A stretch of 64,000 nucleotides of DNA from contig JAPOHD010000017.1 of assembly GCA_026671195.1 (NCBI GenBank), positions 62,001 to 126,000 of the forward strand. Direction: 5' to 3'. A model generated the notes under the pieces. It saw only the letters and a program-made list of their open reading frames with translations. It did no database searches and was not told the origin of the DNA. Of this stretch, positions 37,966 through 47,801 are shown piece after piece. Made by a program: the position numbers and the translations under genes. Source of the stretch: Draconibacterium aestuarii (lineage in GTDB: Bacteria; Bacteroidota; Bacteroidia; Bacteroidales; Prolixibacteraceae). The stretch's first letter is position 1; each line of letters starts with the position of its first letter.

Positions 37966-37992
37966 AAAAAAAGGTGCCTTCCAAGCACCTTT
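37966..37992 (-). terminator. lon terminator
   Basis: On the minus strand, AAAGGTGC and GCACCTTT form an 8-bp stem with a 7-nt loop, followed by T-runs. It begins 25 bp after the lon stop codon. Confidence 0.8.
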
Positions 37993-38016
37993 CTAATATC
38001 TTTTCGAATCCGGTAT

Positions 38017-40470
38017 TTACGAAATCTTTAATGGTTTATCCACTTTTGTTTTTAATAGTGCAATTTCCAATACATCCATTACCGTATTAACAAAGTGGAA
38101 TTTCAATCCCTTCAAATAAGCCTCTTTAATGTCTTCGAGGTTCTTTTTATTTTGCTCCGACATGATGATTTCGGTGATGCCAGCACGTTTTGCTGCCAGT
38201 ATTTTTTCCTTAATTCCACCCACAGGAAGCACTTTCCCGCGTAAGGTAATTTCGCCGGTCATGGCAATGTTCTTTTTCACCTTGCGCTGTGTAAATGCCG
38301 AAGCCAGCGATGTTACCATGGTAACACCTGCCGATGGTCCGTCTTTCGGGATAGCGCCTTCAGGCACATGAACATGCACATTCCAGTTGCCAAATACTTC
38401 CGAAGTCAATTCCAAATCGTCAGCATGCGATTTTAGATATTCCAATGCCAGCATAGCCGACTCTTTCATAACATCACCAAGGTTTCCGGTTAACGTTAAT
38501 GCACCTTTCCCTTTACTCAGGCTGGTTTCAACATAAAGAATTTCTCCACCAACAGCTGTCCAGGCCAAACCGGTCACAACTCCAGCAAACTCATTCCCCT
38601 GGTATGTTTCTTTTGTGTATTCAACCACACCCAAATATTCGCGAATATCAGCCTTGGTTAATTTTTTATTATACGGTTCTTCAAATGCAATTTTCTTTGC
38701 AATCCGGCGAATCACCTTTGCTATTTTTTTGTCGAGCTCACGTACTCCCGACTCACGCGAGTACCCGTCGATAATCAATTCAATTACCTCTTTTGGAAAA
38801 GTCACATCCGATTTTTTAAGGCCATGATTTTCCAACTGTTTTGGGATAAGGTGACGTTTGGCAATCTCAATTTTTTCTTCAACCAGATAACCGCTTACCT
38901 CAATCAATTCCAAACGATCGCGCAGTGGTGGTGCAATTGTACTCAACGAGTTGGCAGTGGCAATAAACATTACTTTCGAAAGATCGTAATCCTGCTCTAC
39001 GTAATTGTCGTGGAACTCGCCATTTTGTTCCGGATCTAAAACCTCGAGCAAGGCCGAGGCCGGGTCGCCATGAAAATGTTTCGAAACTTTATCCAACTCA
39101 TCCAAAATAAATACAGGATTCGATGATTTTGCCTTTTTAATATTTTGAAGAATTCGTCCGGGCATAGCACCGATATAGGTTTTCCTGTGTCCGCGAATTT
39201 CTGATTCGTCGCTTAAACCACCTAAACTAACACGGGCATATTTTCTCCCCAGAGCACGGGCTACCGATTTTCCCAGCGATGTTTTACCAACTCCGGGAGG
39301 GCCGTACAAACAAAGGATTGGTGATTTCATATCGTTTTTCAATTTCAGAACAGCCAAATGTTCCAACATGCGTTCTTTTACTTTCTCCAAACCGTAGTGG
39401 TCTTCGTCGAGTACTTTGCTGGCATGCTTTAAATCAAAATTGTCTTCGGTATATTCATTCCACGGAAGATCGAGTAAGGTCTGGCAAAAAGTGTACTGAA
39501 CCGAATATTCACCGGCGGCCGGATTTAAACGTCCCAGTTTTTCAACTTCTTTATCGAAAAATTTAGACACCTCTTCAGTCCACTTTTTCTTTTGGGCTTT
39601 TTGCTTCAGCGTATTAATTTCCTGCTCTACCGGATTTCCCCCAAGTTCGTCCTGAATGGTTTTCATTTGCTGATTCAGCATAAACTCGCGCTGTTGCTTG
39701 TCGATATCGGTTTTCACCTTTTTCTGAATATCTTGTTTCAGCTCCAGCATCTGAACCTCTTTTACCAAAAAGCTAATGGCTTGTACACCTCTGTCCTTAA
39801 GGCTCTCAATTTCCAAAAGTTTCTGCTTGTCCTCAACAACTAAATCAGTATTAGAACAAATAAAGTTGATCAGGAAAGTAGAGTTTTCAATATTTTTTAC
39901 AGCAAAAGTTGCCTCTGGTGGCACATTTGCCGAAAACTGTGCAATTTTAATGGAAAGGTCTTTTAGCGAACCAACAATGGCATTAAACTCATTATCGTCT
40001 TTCGAACTAAGGTCTTCAAGCGGTTCAATTGCGGCTTTAAAATAAGGCTCTTCGCTAACAAACTCCCTGATCTGATATCTTCTTTTCCCCTGAATAATTA
40101 CTGATGTTGAACCATCGGGCATTTCCAGTACTTTCAATATCTCGGCAACGGTTCCAATCTCATACAAATCTTCCTTTTCGGGGCGGTCAATAGTATAATC
40201 CTTTTGTGCAACGGTACCCAACAATTTGCTTCCCTTGTTGACATCGCGAATAAGTTTTAACGAACGTTCGCGCCCCACGGTTATCGGCAATACCACTCCC
40301 GGAAACAAGACTGTATTGCGTAGCGGAAGAATTGGAAGTACACTCGGAACATCCACATTTTTTAAGTCTTTATCGTCACCATCGGCAATAATCGGTAAAA
40401 AATCTGTCTCTTCATCCATCATACCTGCTGCGAATATATTTTGAAATGCTGAATTTTTAAGTTTTCCCAT
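38017..40470 (-). CDS. lon: ATP-dependent protease Lon
   Basis: Lon, 817 residues, degrades misfolded and regulatory proteins. The N-terminal LON domain (about 40-240) is followed by a helical region, the AAA+ module with Walker A GPPGVGKTSLGKS and Walker B VFILDELDK, and the protease domain with the Ser713 (KDGPSAG)/Lys756 (GGIKEK) dyad. It is transcribed alone, ending at a clear terminator. Heat-shock control is likely from the family, but no CIRCE or similar element was seen upstream. Confidence 0.97.
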   Translation of the reverse strand: MGKLKNSAFQNIFAAGMMDEETDFLPIIADGDDKDLKNVDVPSVLPILPLRNTVLFPGVVLPITVGRERSLKLIRDVNKGSKLLGTVAQKDYTIDRPEKEDLYEIGTVAEILKVLEMPDGSTSVIIQGKRRYQIREFVSEEPYFKAAIEPLEDLSSKDDNEFNAIVGSLKDLSIKIAQFSANVPPEATFAVKNIENSTFLINFICSNTDLVVEDKQKLLEIESLKDRGVQAISFLVKEVQMLELKQDIQKKVKTDIDKQQREFMLNQQMKTIQDELGGNPVEQEINTLKQKAQKKKWTEEVSKFFDKEVEKLGRLNPAAGEYSVQYTFCQTLLDLPWNEYTEDNFDLKHASKVLDEDHYGLEKVKERMLEHLAVLKLKNDMKSPILCLYGPPGVGKTSLGKSVARALGRKYARVSLGGLSDESEIRGHRKTYIGAMPGRILQNIKKAKSSNPVFILDELDKVSKHFHGDPASALLEVLDPEQNGEFHDNYVEQDYDLSKVMFIATANSLSTIAPPLRDRLELIEVSGYLVEEKIEIAKRHLIPKQLENHGLKKSDVTFPKEVIELIIDGYSRESGVRELDKKIAKVIRRIAKKIAFEEPYNKKLTKADIREYLGVVEYTKETYQGNEFAGVVTGLAWTAVGGEILYVETSLSKGKGALTLTGNLGDVMKESAMLALEYLKSHADDLELTSEVFGNWNVHVHVPEGAIPKDGPSAGVTMVTSLASAFTQRKVKKNIAMTGEITLRGKVLPVGGIKEKILAAKRAGITEIIMSEQNKKNLEDIKEAYLKGLKFHFVNTVMDVLEIALLKTKVDKPLKIS

Positions 40471-40630
40471 ATTAATCTAAAAATTTATGACAATCTGTCG
40501 CAACCAAAAAGCTACAACCGACAGGCACTCTCTTTTGCAATAGCTGTGCCATTTAAATAGAATGATAACATTGGCGGTTTGTTCATAGTAATCCAATAAA
40601 AACACGACAAAATTTCATCATTATGCAAAA

Positions 40631-40660
40631 AAAAACACCCGTCAACTGGCGGATGTTTTT
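40631..40660 (-). terminator. rpmE2 terminator
   Basis: AAAAACACCCG and CGGATGTTTTT form a stem with one mismatch; a long A-run on the plus strand gives the T-run on the minus strand. It lies about 20 bp after the rpmE2 stop. Confidence 0.8.
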
Positions 40661-40680
40661 CTTAATATCGTTAAGAAGAA

Positions 40681-40944
40681 TTACTTCTTCCTGTTTTCCA
40701 TGTGTTTTCCGTAACGGTTCATAAACTTGTCAACACGTCCTGCGGTATCAACCAGTTTAGTTTTACCTGTGTAAAAAGGATGTGAAGTGTTTGAAATTTC
40801 CAGTTTATATACCGGGTATTCAACACCGTCAACAACTTCAGTTTCTTTGGTATCAACAGTAGAGCGAGTAAGGAAAACATGTCCGTTCGACATATCTTTA
40901 AACGCTACCAATCTGTATTCCTGTGGATGAATGTCTTTTTTCAT
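40681..40944 (-). CDS. rpmE2: 50S ribosomal protein L31 type B
   Basis: L31, 87 residues. It lacks the CxxC zinc motif of type A L31 and has the long insertion typical of type B (C-independent) paralogs: MKKDIHPQEYRLVAFKDMSN at the start and ISNTSHPFYTGK in the second half. Type B forms can replace the zinc form under zinc limitation; here it may be the only L31, which one window cannot settle. Confidence 0.95.
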   Translation of the reverse strand: MKKDIHPQEYRLVAFKDMSNGHVFLTRSTVDTKETEVVDGVEYPVYKLEISNTSHPFYTGKTKLVDTAGRVDKFMNRYGKHMENRKK

Positions 40945-41029
40945 TTTGCTTTATTTTTTATTCGAATGGTTACATTCCTTTTACTGCAATCCATCCTTAA
41001 AATTATTATTTCATCTAATTTTCGGCCTG

Positions 41030-41059
41030 CAAAGATATATATTGTTTGCAACTTTCCAA
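41030..41059 (-). promoter_or_regulatory. rpmE2 promoter
   Basis: TTG at 41057-41059 and TATCTTTGC ending at 41030 (minus strand) are spaced by 19 bp, a full -33/-7 match. The leader is about 80 nt. Confidence 0.6.
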
Positions 41060-41095
41060 AAACTTACACTATTTATTTACTTATTAACTAAGTTG

Positions 41096-42262
41096 TTAAT
41101 CCATACCAATAACTGCCGCTTTTGTAACCTTTTTCGAACGATCGAACATATAGCGCATGGTATAATGGGTTTTGGCTTTTTTTGCGCCGGTTGCCTCGTA
41201 AATAGCAATTACTTTGGGGTTAAAATCGCCGGCCCACGACAATTCTACTTCGGTATATTGCGGTTTCTTTTTCATTAATGCGTTCTGGTGCCAGAAAATT
41301 CCCGATTCAATACCCGCTCGTTGGTATTTTGCGTCGACCCCCATAAGAATAATCCGGGTGCGGGTCATGGTTTTGGTTTTCTTGTAATACAGAAACTTTA
41401 AAATGCCCCACAAATTTAATTTCCCCTTCAGTTTCCGCAGAATCTGGTTAATATCGGGTAACATAACAAACATGGCAATGGGTTTTTCTTTATCGTAGGC
41501 AAACCAAATCATTTCAGGATCAAGTATCGCTTTCGATTCATTCAGAAAGTCACGCAGATCATCCGGATCGAGTGGTTTGTAATGCTCGTGCGACGACCAG
41601 GCACCATCGTAAACTTCACAAAAGTCTTTTACAAACTTATCGGTTTGCTTAAAATCGAAATGTTTAAAGTTATACTGTGGTTTTTTAGCTACCCATCCTG
41701 CAATTTTCCAAAATCGATCGGGGAAAGGAACTGTATAATCGAGATGAAAAGAATACTGCTCGAAATATACTTCAAAGCCAAAATTGCTAAAAAGCTTGTT
41801 GTAATACTTCGGGTTGTAGGGCATTCCGTAACCTTGCGGCATAAATCCTTCAACCAAAAGCCCATGATTTACATAGTTCTCTCCAAAGTTTATTGGGCCG
41901 TCCATGGCTTCCATCCCGTTTTTTTTGTTCCAATCTACAGCCGCCTCAAAGAGCATATTTGCTGCTTCCTGATTATCAATACATTCAAAAAAACCACATC
42001 CTCCGGTTGGTTGATCGTATGTTTGTGCCAAACTAAAATTTATAAACGCAGCAATTCTTCCAATGGCTTGTCCTTTTTCATCCAGTAAAATCCATCGTAT
42101 TGCTTTCCCGTTTCGAAAGGTTTTATTTTTCTCCGGGTGAAAAATGGCCTCCACCATGCCTTCAAGCGGGGCAGCCCAATTCTTGTCGTTTTTATAAATC
42201 GAATGAGGAAATTTATGAAATAACTTCCGTGTTTTTTTATCAGTAACCTCTACTAACTGCAT
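41096..42262 (-). CDS. GNAT-like protein, tandem paralog 1
   Basis: 388 residues, a conserved Bacteroidota-type protein with GNAT-like segments. The N-terminal third has FPHSIYKNDKNW, IGRIAAF and GCGFFECIDNQEAANMLF; the middle carries NHGLLVEGFMPQ and YNPKYYNKLFSNFGF, a GNAT motif-like stretch; the C-terminal part has IILMGVDAKYQRAGIESGIF (resembling motif A R/Q-xx-G-x-G/A) and ELSWAGDFNPK. Likely an acyltransferase; substrate unknown. It is a close paralog of the gene 62 bp upstream. Confidence 0.7.
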   Translation of the reverse strand: MQLVEVTDKKTRKLFHKFPHSIYKNDKNWAAPLEGMVEAIFHPEKNKTFRNGKAIRWILLDEKGQAIGRIAAFINFSLAQTYDQPTGGCGFFECIDNQEAANMLFEAAVDWNKKNGMEAMDGPINFGENYVNHGLLVEGFMPQGYGMPYNPKYYNKLFSNFGFEVYFEQYSFHLDYTVPFPDRFWKIAGWVAKKPQYNFKHFDFKQTDKFVKDFCEVYDGAWSSHEHYKPLDPDDLRDFLNESKAILDPEMIWFAYDKEKPIAMFVMLPDINQILRKLKGKLNLWGILKFLYYKKTKTMTRTRIILMGVDAKYQRAGIESGIFWHQNALMKKKPQYTEVELSWAGDFNPKVIAIYEATGAKKAKTHYTMRYMFDRSKKVTKAAVIGMD

Positions 42263-42324
42263 ATATTTGTTGTCTAGCTGATTCTTTATAAATTATAACA
42301 AATAAACGACAAAAGAACCATATT

Positions 42325-43488
42325 TTATTCAATTATCGGTGCTTTCACAAATTCTTTTTCTCGGTCGAATAAGTAACGCATAGTGTTGTGAGTTAGTGTT
42401 CTTGTAGCCCCAAATGATTTAAATAAAACATTCATTTTTGGATTAAAATCACCCACCCAACTCATTTCCATTTCGTTGTACCACGATTTTTTCAACATCA
42501 CCTTTTTTAAATGGTAAAAAATCCCCGATTCAATTCCTTTTCCCTGGTATTTGGGAATAACGCCTAAAACAATAACCCTACAACGTGTAATCGTTTTCCG
42601 TTTTTTTAAGTAAAATAATTTTAAAACACTCCAGAAATTAAGTTTGCCGGTTTTTAGCTTTTGAATGATTTGATTCAAATCCAGTATTTGCATAAAAAAG
42701 GCAACGGGATTTCCATTGTGATAAACATACCAGATAAACTCCTCGTCGAGAAGAATTTTCGCATTATGCAGCATGTCTTTTAAAAGTTGAAATTGCAGTG
42801 GTTTGTAATTTCCATGACCTCCCCATGCTTTTTGGTGAATTTCAATAAAATCGTTTATGTATTTGTCTGAATTTTTACAGGAAAAGTGCTCGAACGAATA
42901 ACCAGGCTTTTTTGCCACCCACTCGGCTATTTTCCAGAAACGCTCCGGCAAATCAGGATTTGTAATATCAAGCGAATAACTGTATTGTTCGTAATAGGTT
43001 TTAAAACCATAGGCTTCAAACAGGTTTTTGTAGTATGCCGGATTATACTGCATTCCAAAGGTTTGCGGTTTAAATCCATCGATGAGTAATCCCCAGTAAA
43101 AAAAATTTTCATCGAAATTTACAGGCCCATCCATGGCTTCCATACCATTGTCTGCTAACCATTGTTTTGCAGTATTGAAAAGTTTACATGCTGCCTTTTC
43201 ATCATCAATGCATTCAAAAAAACCACAACATCCGGTTGGCTGGTCATAACCCGAAGAATAATTTTCATCGTAAAAAGCTGCAATGCGGCCCACATATTCG
43301 TTATCAACTTTTAATACCCAACGCCTGGCATCGCCCGATTTAAACCGTGCATTTTTTTCAGGACTAAATGTATTCTCAATCATTATCCGTAGCGATGGAA
43401 TCCAATTGCAATCGTTTCTGTATATTTTCTCTGGTACTTTATGAAATGCATCTACCGTTACTTTGTCGGTAACCTGAATGATTTGCAT
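42325..43488 (-). CDS. GNAT-like protein, tandem paralog 2
   Basis: 387 residues, homologous to the adjacent downstream gene over its full length: FHKVPEKIYRNDCNW, YVGRIAAFYDENY, GCCGFFECIDDEKAACKLF, MDGPVNFDENF, YNPAYYKNLFEAYGF and VLGVIPKYQGKGIESGIF. The Q-G-K-G-I loop in the last block looks like GNAT acetyl-CoA-binding motif A, better preserved than in paralog 1 (QRAGI). Tandem duplication; the pair probably forms one transcript. Function unknown. Confidence 0.7.
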   Translation of the reverse strand: MQIIQVTDKVTVDAFHKVPEKIYRNDCNWIPSLRIMIENTFSPEKNARFKSGDARRWVLKVDNEYVGRIAAFYDENYSSGYDQPTGCCGFFECIDDEKAACKLFNTAKQWLADNGMEAMDGPVNFDENFFYWGLLIDGFKPQTFGMQYNPAYYKNLFEAYGFKTYYEQYSYSLDITNPDLPERFWKIAEWVAKKPGYSFEHFSCKNSDKYINDFIEIHQKAWGGHGNYKPLQFQLLKDMLHNAKILLDEEFIWYVYHNGNPVAFFMQILDLNQIIQKLKTGKLNFWSVLKLFYLKKRKTITRCRVIVLGVIPKYQGKGIESGIFYHLKKVMLKKSWYNEMEMSWVGDFNPKMNVLFKSFGATRTLTHNTMRYLFDREKEFVKAPIIE

Positions 43489-43711
43489 GCCAAACTAATT
43501 TAAAAGTTCATTGAACTCCGAAAATACAATTTTGATAGTAAACAAAAAAAGGTTCCCTGATTTTACAGGCAAAGCCTTGATATTTTGTTAGATTGTGGAG
43601 GCAGAAAATAAAAATTCCTCCTGGAACCAACTCGTGTAAGTAGCTTATATCGGCAACTAATTTTTAACCAATCTTAAATATAAATAATTCAAAAATAATT
43701 GTACTGAATTG

Positions 43712-43743
43712 TTGAGTAATTTCAGTAAGGAAAACTATTTTTG
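43712..43743 (+). promoter_or_regulatory. promoter of the DUF4494 gene
   Basis: TTG at 43712-43714 and TATTTTTG at 43736-43743 are spaced by 21 bp. The predicted start lies about 15 bp before the ATG at 43766. Confidence 0.55.
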
Positions 43744-43765
43744 TTGACTCTAAAATTGAATAGTT

Positions 43766-44365
43766 ATGATGCAAACCTGGTTTGAAAGCAAAGTAAAATA
43801 TATGAAAGTTTCCGAGAGTGGAAGCGAAACGATGGTAACCGAAAATTTCTTGTTAGATGCCGTTTCTTATACTGATGCAGAAACGCGCATTATCAGAAAA
43901 ATGCAGGAGATGGTAAGAGGTGGAGAATTTTCGGTGGTTGATATTAAAAAATCGCGTATTGCTGAGGTTTTCCCTTACGAAGATGGTGAATGGTGGTTTA
44001 AAGCAACCATTAACCTGGTTACGGTTGACGAAGAAGCCGGAAAGGAAAAAAAGCTTCGGACTTATTATCTTATCATGGCCGACGACATTAAAGAAGCTTT
44101 AGCCCGTTTGGATGAAAGTTTGGGTTACCTGGTTATTCCTTACGTTACTTCGGCATTGGCCGTAAGTACCATTGTTGATGTATTTCCTTATGAACCTTCA
44201 GAATCGATTCAGGCACCCGAAGGTTTTGTTCCTGTTGAAAAAGAGGAAAAAGCAAATCCAATTTTTACAGGTGGTATAAATCCTTTTGAAGAAGAGCCTG
44301 CTGAAGTTTCGGATAATGAATCGGTTGAAGAAACTACAGAAGAAGAATCCACACCTGAAGAATAG
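43766..44365 (+). CDS. DUF4494 protein
   Basis: 199 residues. The first 150 match DUF4494: QTWFESKVKYMKVSESG at the start, ENFLLDAVSYTDAETRI, and WWFKATINLVTVDEEAGKEKK with YYLIMADDI. The last 50 residues are acidic and low-complexity (EEEPAEVSDNESVEETTEEES), probably disordered. I associate the DUF4494 fold with phage-like or regulatory contexts, but no function is established. It is monocistronic with its own promoter and terminator. Confidence 0.85.
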   Translation: MMQTWFESKVKYMKVSESGSETMVTENFLLDAVSYTDAETRIIRKMQEMVRGGEFSVVDIKKSRIAEVFPYEDGEWWFKATINLVTVDEEAGKEKKLRTYYLIMADDIKEALARLDESLGYLVIPYVTSALAVSTIVDVFPYEPSESIQAPEGFVPVEKEEKANPIFTGGINPFEEEPAEVSDNESVEETTEEESTPEE

Positions 44366-44411
44366 AATAAATTTCAGTAAAAGGTTATGTTTCTCAACCT
44401 GCATAAAAGAT

Positions 44412-44452
44412 AAAACAGTCCACCTGTACTTTCACGGGCAGACTGTTTTTTT
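44412..44452. terminator. bidirectional terminator after DUF4494
   Basis: AAAACAGTC (44412-44420) and GACTGTTTT (44441-44449) with a T-run; an inner CCTGT...ACGGG pairing may extend it. It lies between convergent genes. Confidence 0.75.
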
Positions 44453-44492
44453 ATTTATTACGTAGGAAAAAAATCTTTCGAAAAACCAAGTA

Positions 44493-45173
44493 TTACAAGT
44501 TGACCAAAACTTTATAATAGTTGAATTTTGATCGCATTTCTGCATCGAACTGGTAGTATGCAATTACGATCCGGCAAATGTCCTGGATGGTTTCATAAAT
44601 TCGGGCGACCTCGGTTTTACCGTAACTGTTAAGTTTTGCATCGCCTTCCAGGGCTTCAAAACAATCTTCGAAATCGTTAACCCGATTGGCTGCAGCCAGA
44701 ATTTTATCAAATAACAAATCAGGTGTACCCTTTGATGCAATTTTCTGACGTGTTTCTTCATCCAGGTTCGCAGCAAAAGTTTTCAGAAATTTGTATAAAC
44801 AAATGTGATCGCCATTTTTTGCATCACTGAAGTAATCATTATACCCTACTTTCTGAAAAAAATCTTTTTGAAATCCTTTTTCCTCCTTAAAATCAACTTT
44901 TACTGATGCACGAAGTACTTTCAGGTGCTGCAGGGCGGCAACCATTATTTCATGCCATTGACGATAGCGATCATCTTCCAGCAATTCTGAAGTACCTGCA
45001 TAGTGTTTTTCAATAGTGTCATCGATCCACACACTTAATGATGTGGCATATTCCGGATCCCAATCGGTACGGAGATGTGCTAACTCATAAATGTTTTCTT
45101 TAAACGTTTTTGCAATTTTTTGACACGCAAGAATCGTTGCCGTACTGGTGGGACAAATGGTTAAAGTTTCCAT
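44493..45173 (-). CDS. uncharacterised alpha-helical protein
   Basis: 226 residues with no domain I recognise. It is predominantly helical and charged, with no signal peptide or membrane segment. Features: ICPTSTATILACQKIAKTF near the N-terminus, a central tryptophan block (RYRQWHEIMVAALQHLKVLRASVKVDF), and FDAEMRSKFNYYKVL at the end. A -7-like box (TAGCTTTG, minus strand, 45205-45212) sits about 30 bp before the start. Codon use is like its neighbours. It reads as a real conserved cytoplasmic protein of unknown role. Confidence 0.6.
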   Translation of the reverse strand: METLTICPTSTATILACQKIAKTFKENIYELAHLRTDWDPEYATSLSVWIDDTIEKHYAGTSELLEDDRYRQWHEIMVAALQHLKVLRASVKVDFKEEKGFQKDFFQKVGYNDYFSDAKNGDHICLYKFLKTFAANLDEETRQKIASKGTPDLLFDKILAAANRVNDFEDCFEALEGDAKLNSYGKTEVARIYETIQDICRIVIAYYQFDAEMRSKFNYYKVLVNL

Positions 45174-45422
45174 AAAACGGTTTTTTTGAAGTTAGAAGAT
45201 AGTACAAAGCTACGCACTACTTATCAATAAAACCTAATTACAACAGTGTAACTTTCAATGTTTTATAACTATGTTATGGAACTATGTTTTAAAATATGAA
45301 ATAGAAACACCTTATTCCCCAAAACATTAGAATTGATTTAAAATCTGAGGTATAAATTCAATTCCGGACAGACTATTTTTATTCAGAGAATTTTGCGTGT
45401 TGCTTATAAAATAATTCAACAA

Positions 45423-46046
45423 CTACTTGTGTCTTTTTTTAAGTTCGCGCACAATGTCTTCAATGCGGTAACCTTTGTGGGCAAGCAATACAATCAAATG
45501 GTATAACAAATCACCGGCTTCATATATAAGGTTCTCATCATCGTTTGCCATGGCTCCAATAATGGTTTCAACAGCTTCTTCGCCTACCTTTTGGGTGATT
45601 TTTCGTGTACCTTTCTGAAACAAAGAAGTAGTGTAAGAACCTTCCGGCATTTCGGCTTTGCGTTTGTCAATAAAATCCTGCAAATACGATAAAAACTGAA
45701 TTTCGCTAGCCGAGTTGCTTTCATCAAAACAAGTATCGGTTCCTTTATGGCAAACCGGGCCAACCGGATTTACCTTAATTAATAGCGTGTCGTTATCACA
45801 ATCAATAGCCATTGAAACAACGTTCATAAAATTTCCCGACTCCTCACCTTTTGTCCAAAGACGATCTTTTGTGCGGCTAAAAAATGTAACTTTCCCAATT
45901 TCCTGTGTCTTAGCAAGTGCTTCTTTATTCATAAAACCAAGCATTAACACCATTTGTGTTTCTGCATCCTGAATAATTGCAGGAACAAGTCCGTCCATTT
46001 TGTTGAAATCAACCTGGGAGATATTTTTTAGTTCTTTCATTGTCAT
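45423..46046 (-). CDS. hisIE: bifunctional phosphoribosyl-AMP cyclohydrolase / phosphoribosyl-ATP diphosphatase
   Basis: 207 residues from the ATG at 46046 (MTMKEL; the ATG at 46040 is also possible). Residues 1-105 are HisI, with FFSRTKDRLWTKGEESGN and the zinc ligands in DCDNDTLL and HKGTDTCF. Residues 115-207 are HisE, with KGTRKITQKVGEEAVETIIGA and DLLYHLIVLL. It carries out steps 2 and 3 of histidine synthesis. It is the last gene of the cluster, after hisA and hisF. Confidence 0.96.
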   Translation of the reverse strand: MTMKELKNISQVDFNKMDGLVPAIIQDAETQMVLMLGFMNKEALAKTQEIGKVTFFSRTKDRLWTKGEESGNFMNVVSMAIDCDNDTLLIKVNPVGPVCHKGTDTCFDESNSASEIQFLSYLQDFIDKRKAEMPEGSYTTSLFQKGTRKITQKVGEEAVETIIGAMANDDENLIYEAGDLLYHLIVLLAHKGYRIEDIVRELKKRHK

Positions 46047-46150
46047 GTTTTTGTTGGAAAACCGAAAACCGGCAACCAATTTTGTCTGTCTGTTTCTTTA
46101 TTATTGACCGCTAAGCGGTTAAAAACGCTGCGAAGTTAAAAATTGATTCG

Positions 46151-46906
46151 CTATCGTACTACAATTCCCTTATCTTTTAAGTATTTCTTAAGAACGGGGA
46201 TTGGTATTTCGTTGTAATGGAAGATGCTGGCAGCCAAACCTGCATCAGCTTTTCCTTTTGTAAAAACATCAACAAAGTGGTCGGAAGCACCTGCTCCTCC
46301 CGATGCAATAATTGGTATTTTAAGTGAATCGGCCATTTGCGCCAGTTGTTCGTTGGCAAAACCATTTTTAGTGCCATCGTGATTCATCGAGGTAAAAAGT
46401 ATTTCGCCTGCACCACGATCTTCAGCTTCTTTCGACCACGAAAAAAGTTCTTTTTCGGTAGGAATACGCCCGCCATTTACAGTTACCGTCCAGTGGTTGT
46501 TTTCATCGCCACGGGCATCGATTGCGACCACAACAAACTGACTTCCAAAATTCAATGCCAAATCATCGATAAGTTGTGGGTTGCGAACCGCCGACGAGTT
46601 AATCGAAATTTTATCGGCACCGGCTGCCAGAAGTTTCTCCGCATCGCCAATTTCACTAATACCCCCTCCAACAGTAAACGGAATATTAATATACGCTGCA
46701 ATACGTTTTACCAGTTCTACAAAAGTTTTACGCCCTTCGTGTGTGGCTGTAATATCCAGAAAACATAATTCATCCGCTCCTTCGGCGGCGTATTTTGCAC
46801 CCAGTTCAACAGGGTCGCCTACCTCCTGAATATTTACAAAGTTGATCCCTTTAACGGTTTGTCCGTTGCGGATGTCAAGACATGGTATAATTCGTTTTGC
46901 TAACAT
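46151..46906 (-). CDS. hisF: imidazole glycerol phosphate synthase cyclase subunit
   Basis: HisF, 251 residues from the ATG at 46906; upstream codons translate the intergenic repeat and are not HisF. A TIM barrel that with HisH makes imidazole glycerol phosphate and AICAR. Asp11 lies in [33 protein letters not shown] and IIASGGAG are the phosphate and catalytic loops. hisH is absent from the window. Confidence 0.97.
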   Translation of the reverse strand: MLAKRIIPCLDIRNGQTVKGINFVNIQEVGDPVELGAKYAAEGADELCFLDITATHEGRKTFVELVKRIAAYINIPFTVGGGISEIGDAEKLLAAGADKISINSSAVRNPQLIDDLALNFGSQFVVVAIDARGDENNHWTVTVNGGRIPTEKELFSWSKEAEDRGAGEILFTSMNHDGTKNGFANEQLAQMADSLKIPIIASGGAGASDHFVDVFTKGKADAGLAASIFHYNEIPIPVLKKYLKDKGIVVR

Positions 46907-46927
46907 TTTCTTACTGTTGTTATTGTC

Positions 46928-46997
46928 ATTTCGACGACTTTGGAGGAGAAATCTGTTTGCAAAAGATTTCTCACCTTCGTCCCTCAAGATTCGAAAT
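46928..46997. repeat. inverted repeat in the hisA-hisF gap
   Basis: ATTTCGA (46928-46934) pairs with TCGAAAT (46991-46997) and GAGAAATCT (46946-46954) with AGATTTCTC (46964-46972). It resembles a dispersed intergenic palindrome family I have seen in Bacteroidota genomes, of the type CATTTCGACGA...GAGAAATCT. Confidence 0.65.
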
Positions 46998-47008
46998 TAC
47001 AACTTATT

Positions 47009-47740
47009 TTAAGCTAAAAACTTTTCAATTTCCTTCAAAGTTATTCGATTCTCGTAAATGGCTTTGCCTGTGATTACGCCCGGCACTCCCATTTCATCTA
47101 ATTTTAATATCTCGTCCATGGTGGCTATTCCGCCACTGGCAATAATTTCAACTTCCGGAAGTTTTTCCATTATCGCATTATAAAGTTCAAATGAAGGCCC
47201 GCTTAACATTCCGTCGCGGCTAATATCGGTAGAAATTACTTTTGTTATTCCCCTTTTGTAAAACTCTTCGATAAACTCAACTACTGGCAACGAAGTAGTT
47301 TCGAGCCAACCACCAACAGCAATGTTGCCATCTTTTGCATCGGCACCCAGAATAATTTTTTCATTGCCAAATTTCTCCAGCCAACTCAAAAATGTATCTT
47401 TCTCTTTCACTGCAATACTTCCTCCGGTTACCATTTGTGCTCCCGAGTTAAAAGCTATCTCTAAATCTTTATCCGATTTTAACCCGCCGCCAAAGTCAAT
47501 TACCAGATTGGTTTTTGTGGCAATGTTTTCCAATACTTTGTGGTTAACAATGTGTTTTGCTTTTGCACCATCAAGGTCAACCAGATGTAAACGTGTAATT
47601 CCGGCAGCTTCAAACATCTTTGCAACTTCCAAAGGATTTTCGTTGTACACCGTTTTCTGATTGTAATCGCCTTGTGAAAGACGCACACATTTGCCATCGA
47701 TCAGATCAATGGCGGGTATTATTTCTATTTTATGGCTCAT
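47009..47740 (-). CDS. hisA: phosphoribosylformimino-5-aminoimidazole carboxamide ribotide isomerase
   Basis: HisA, 243 residues from the ATG at 47740 ([20 protein letters not shown]). It opens the ring of ProFAR in histidine synthesis. A TIM barrel with [17 protein letters not shown], the DISRDGML loop and [12 protein letters not shown]. It comes after argF' and before hisF, so three histidine genes trail the arginine-proline cluster. Confidence 0.97.
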   Translation of the reverse strand: MSHKIEIIPAIDLIDGKCVRLSQGDYNQKTVYNENPLEVAKMFEAAGITRLHLVDLDGAKAKHIVNHKVLENIATKTNLVIDFGGGLKSDKDLEIAFNSGAQMVTGGSIAVKEKDTFLSWLEKFGNEKIILGADAKDGNIAVGGWLETTSLPVVEFIEEFYKRGITKVISTDISRDGMLSGPSFELYNAIMEKLPEVEIIASGGIATMDEILKLDEMGVPGVITGKAIYENRITLKEIEKFLA

Positions 47741-47801
47741 AATTTTTGTTTCTCGCAAAAATGCGAAGGTACAAAGTTAAAAGTATCGTTTTGATTTGGC
47801 T

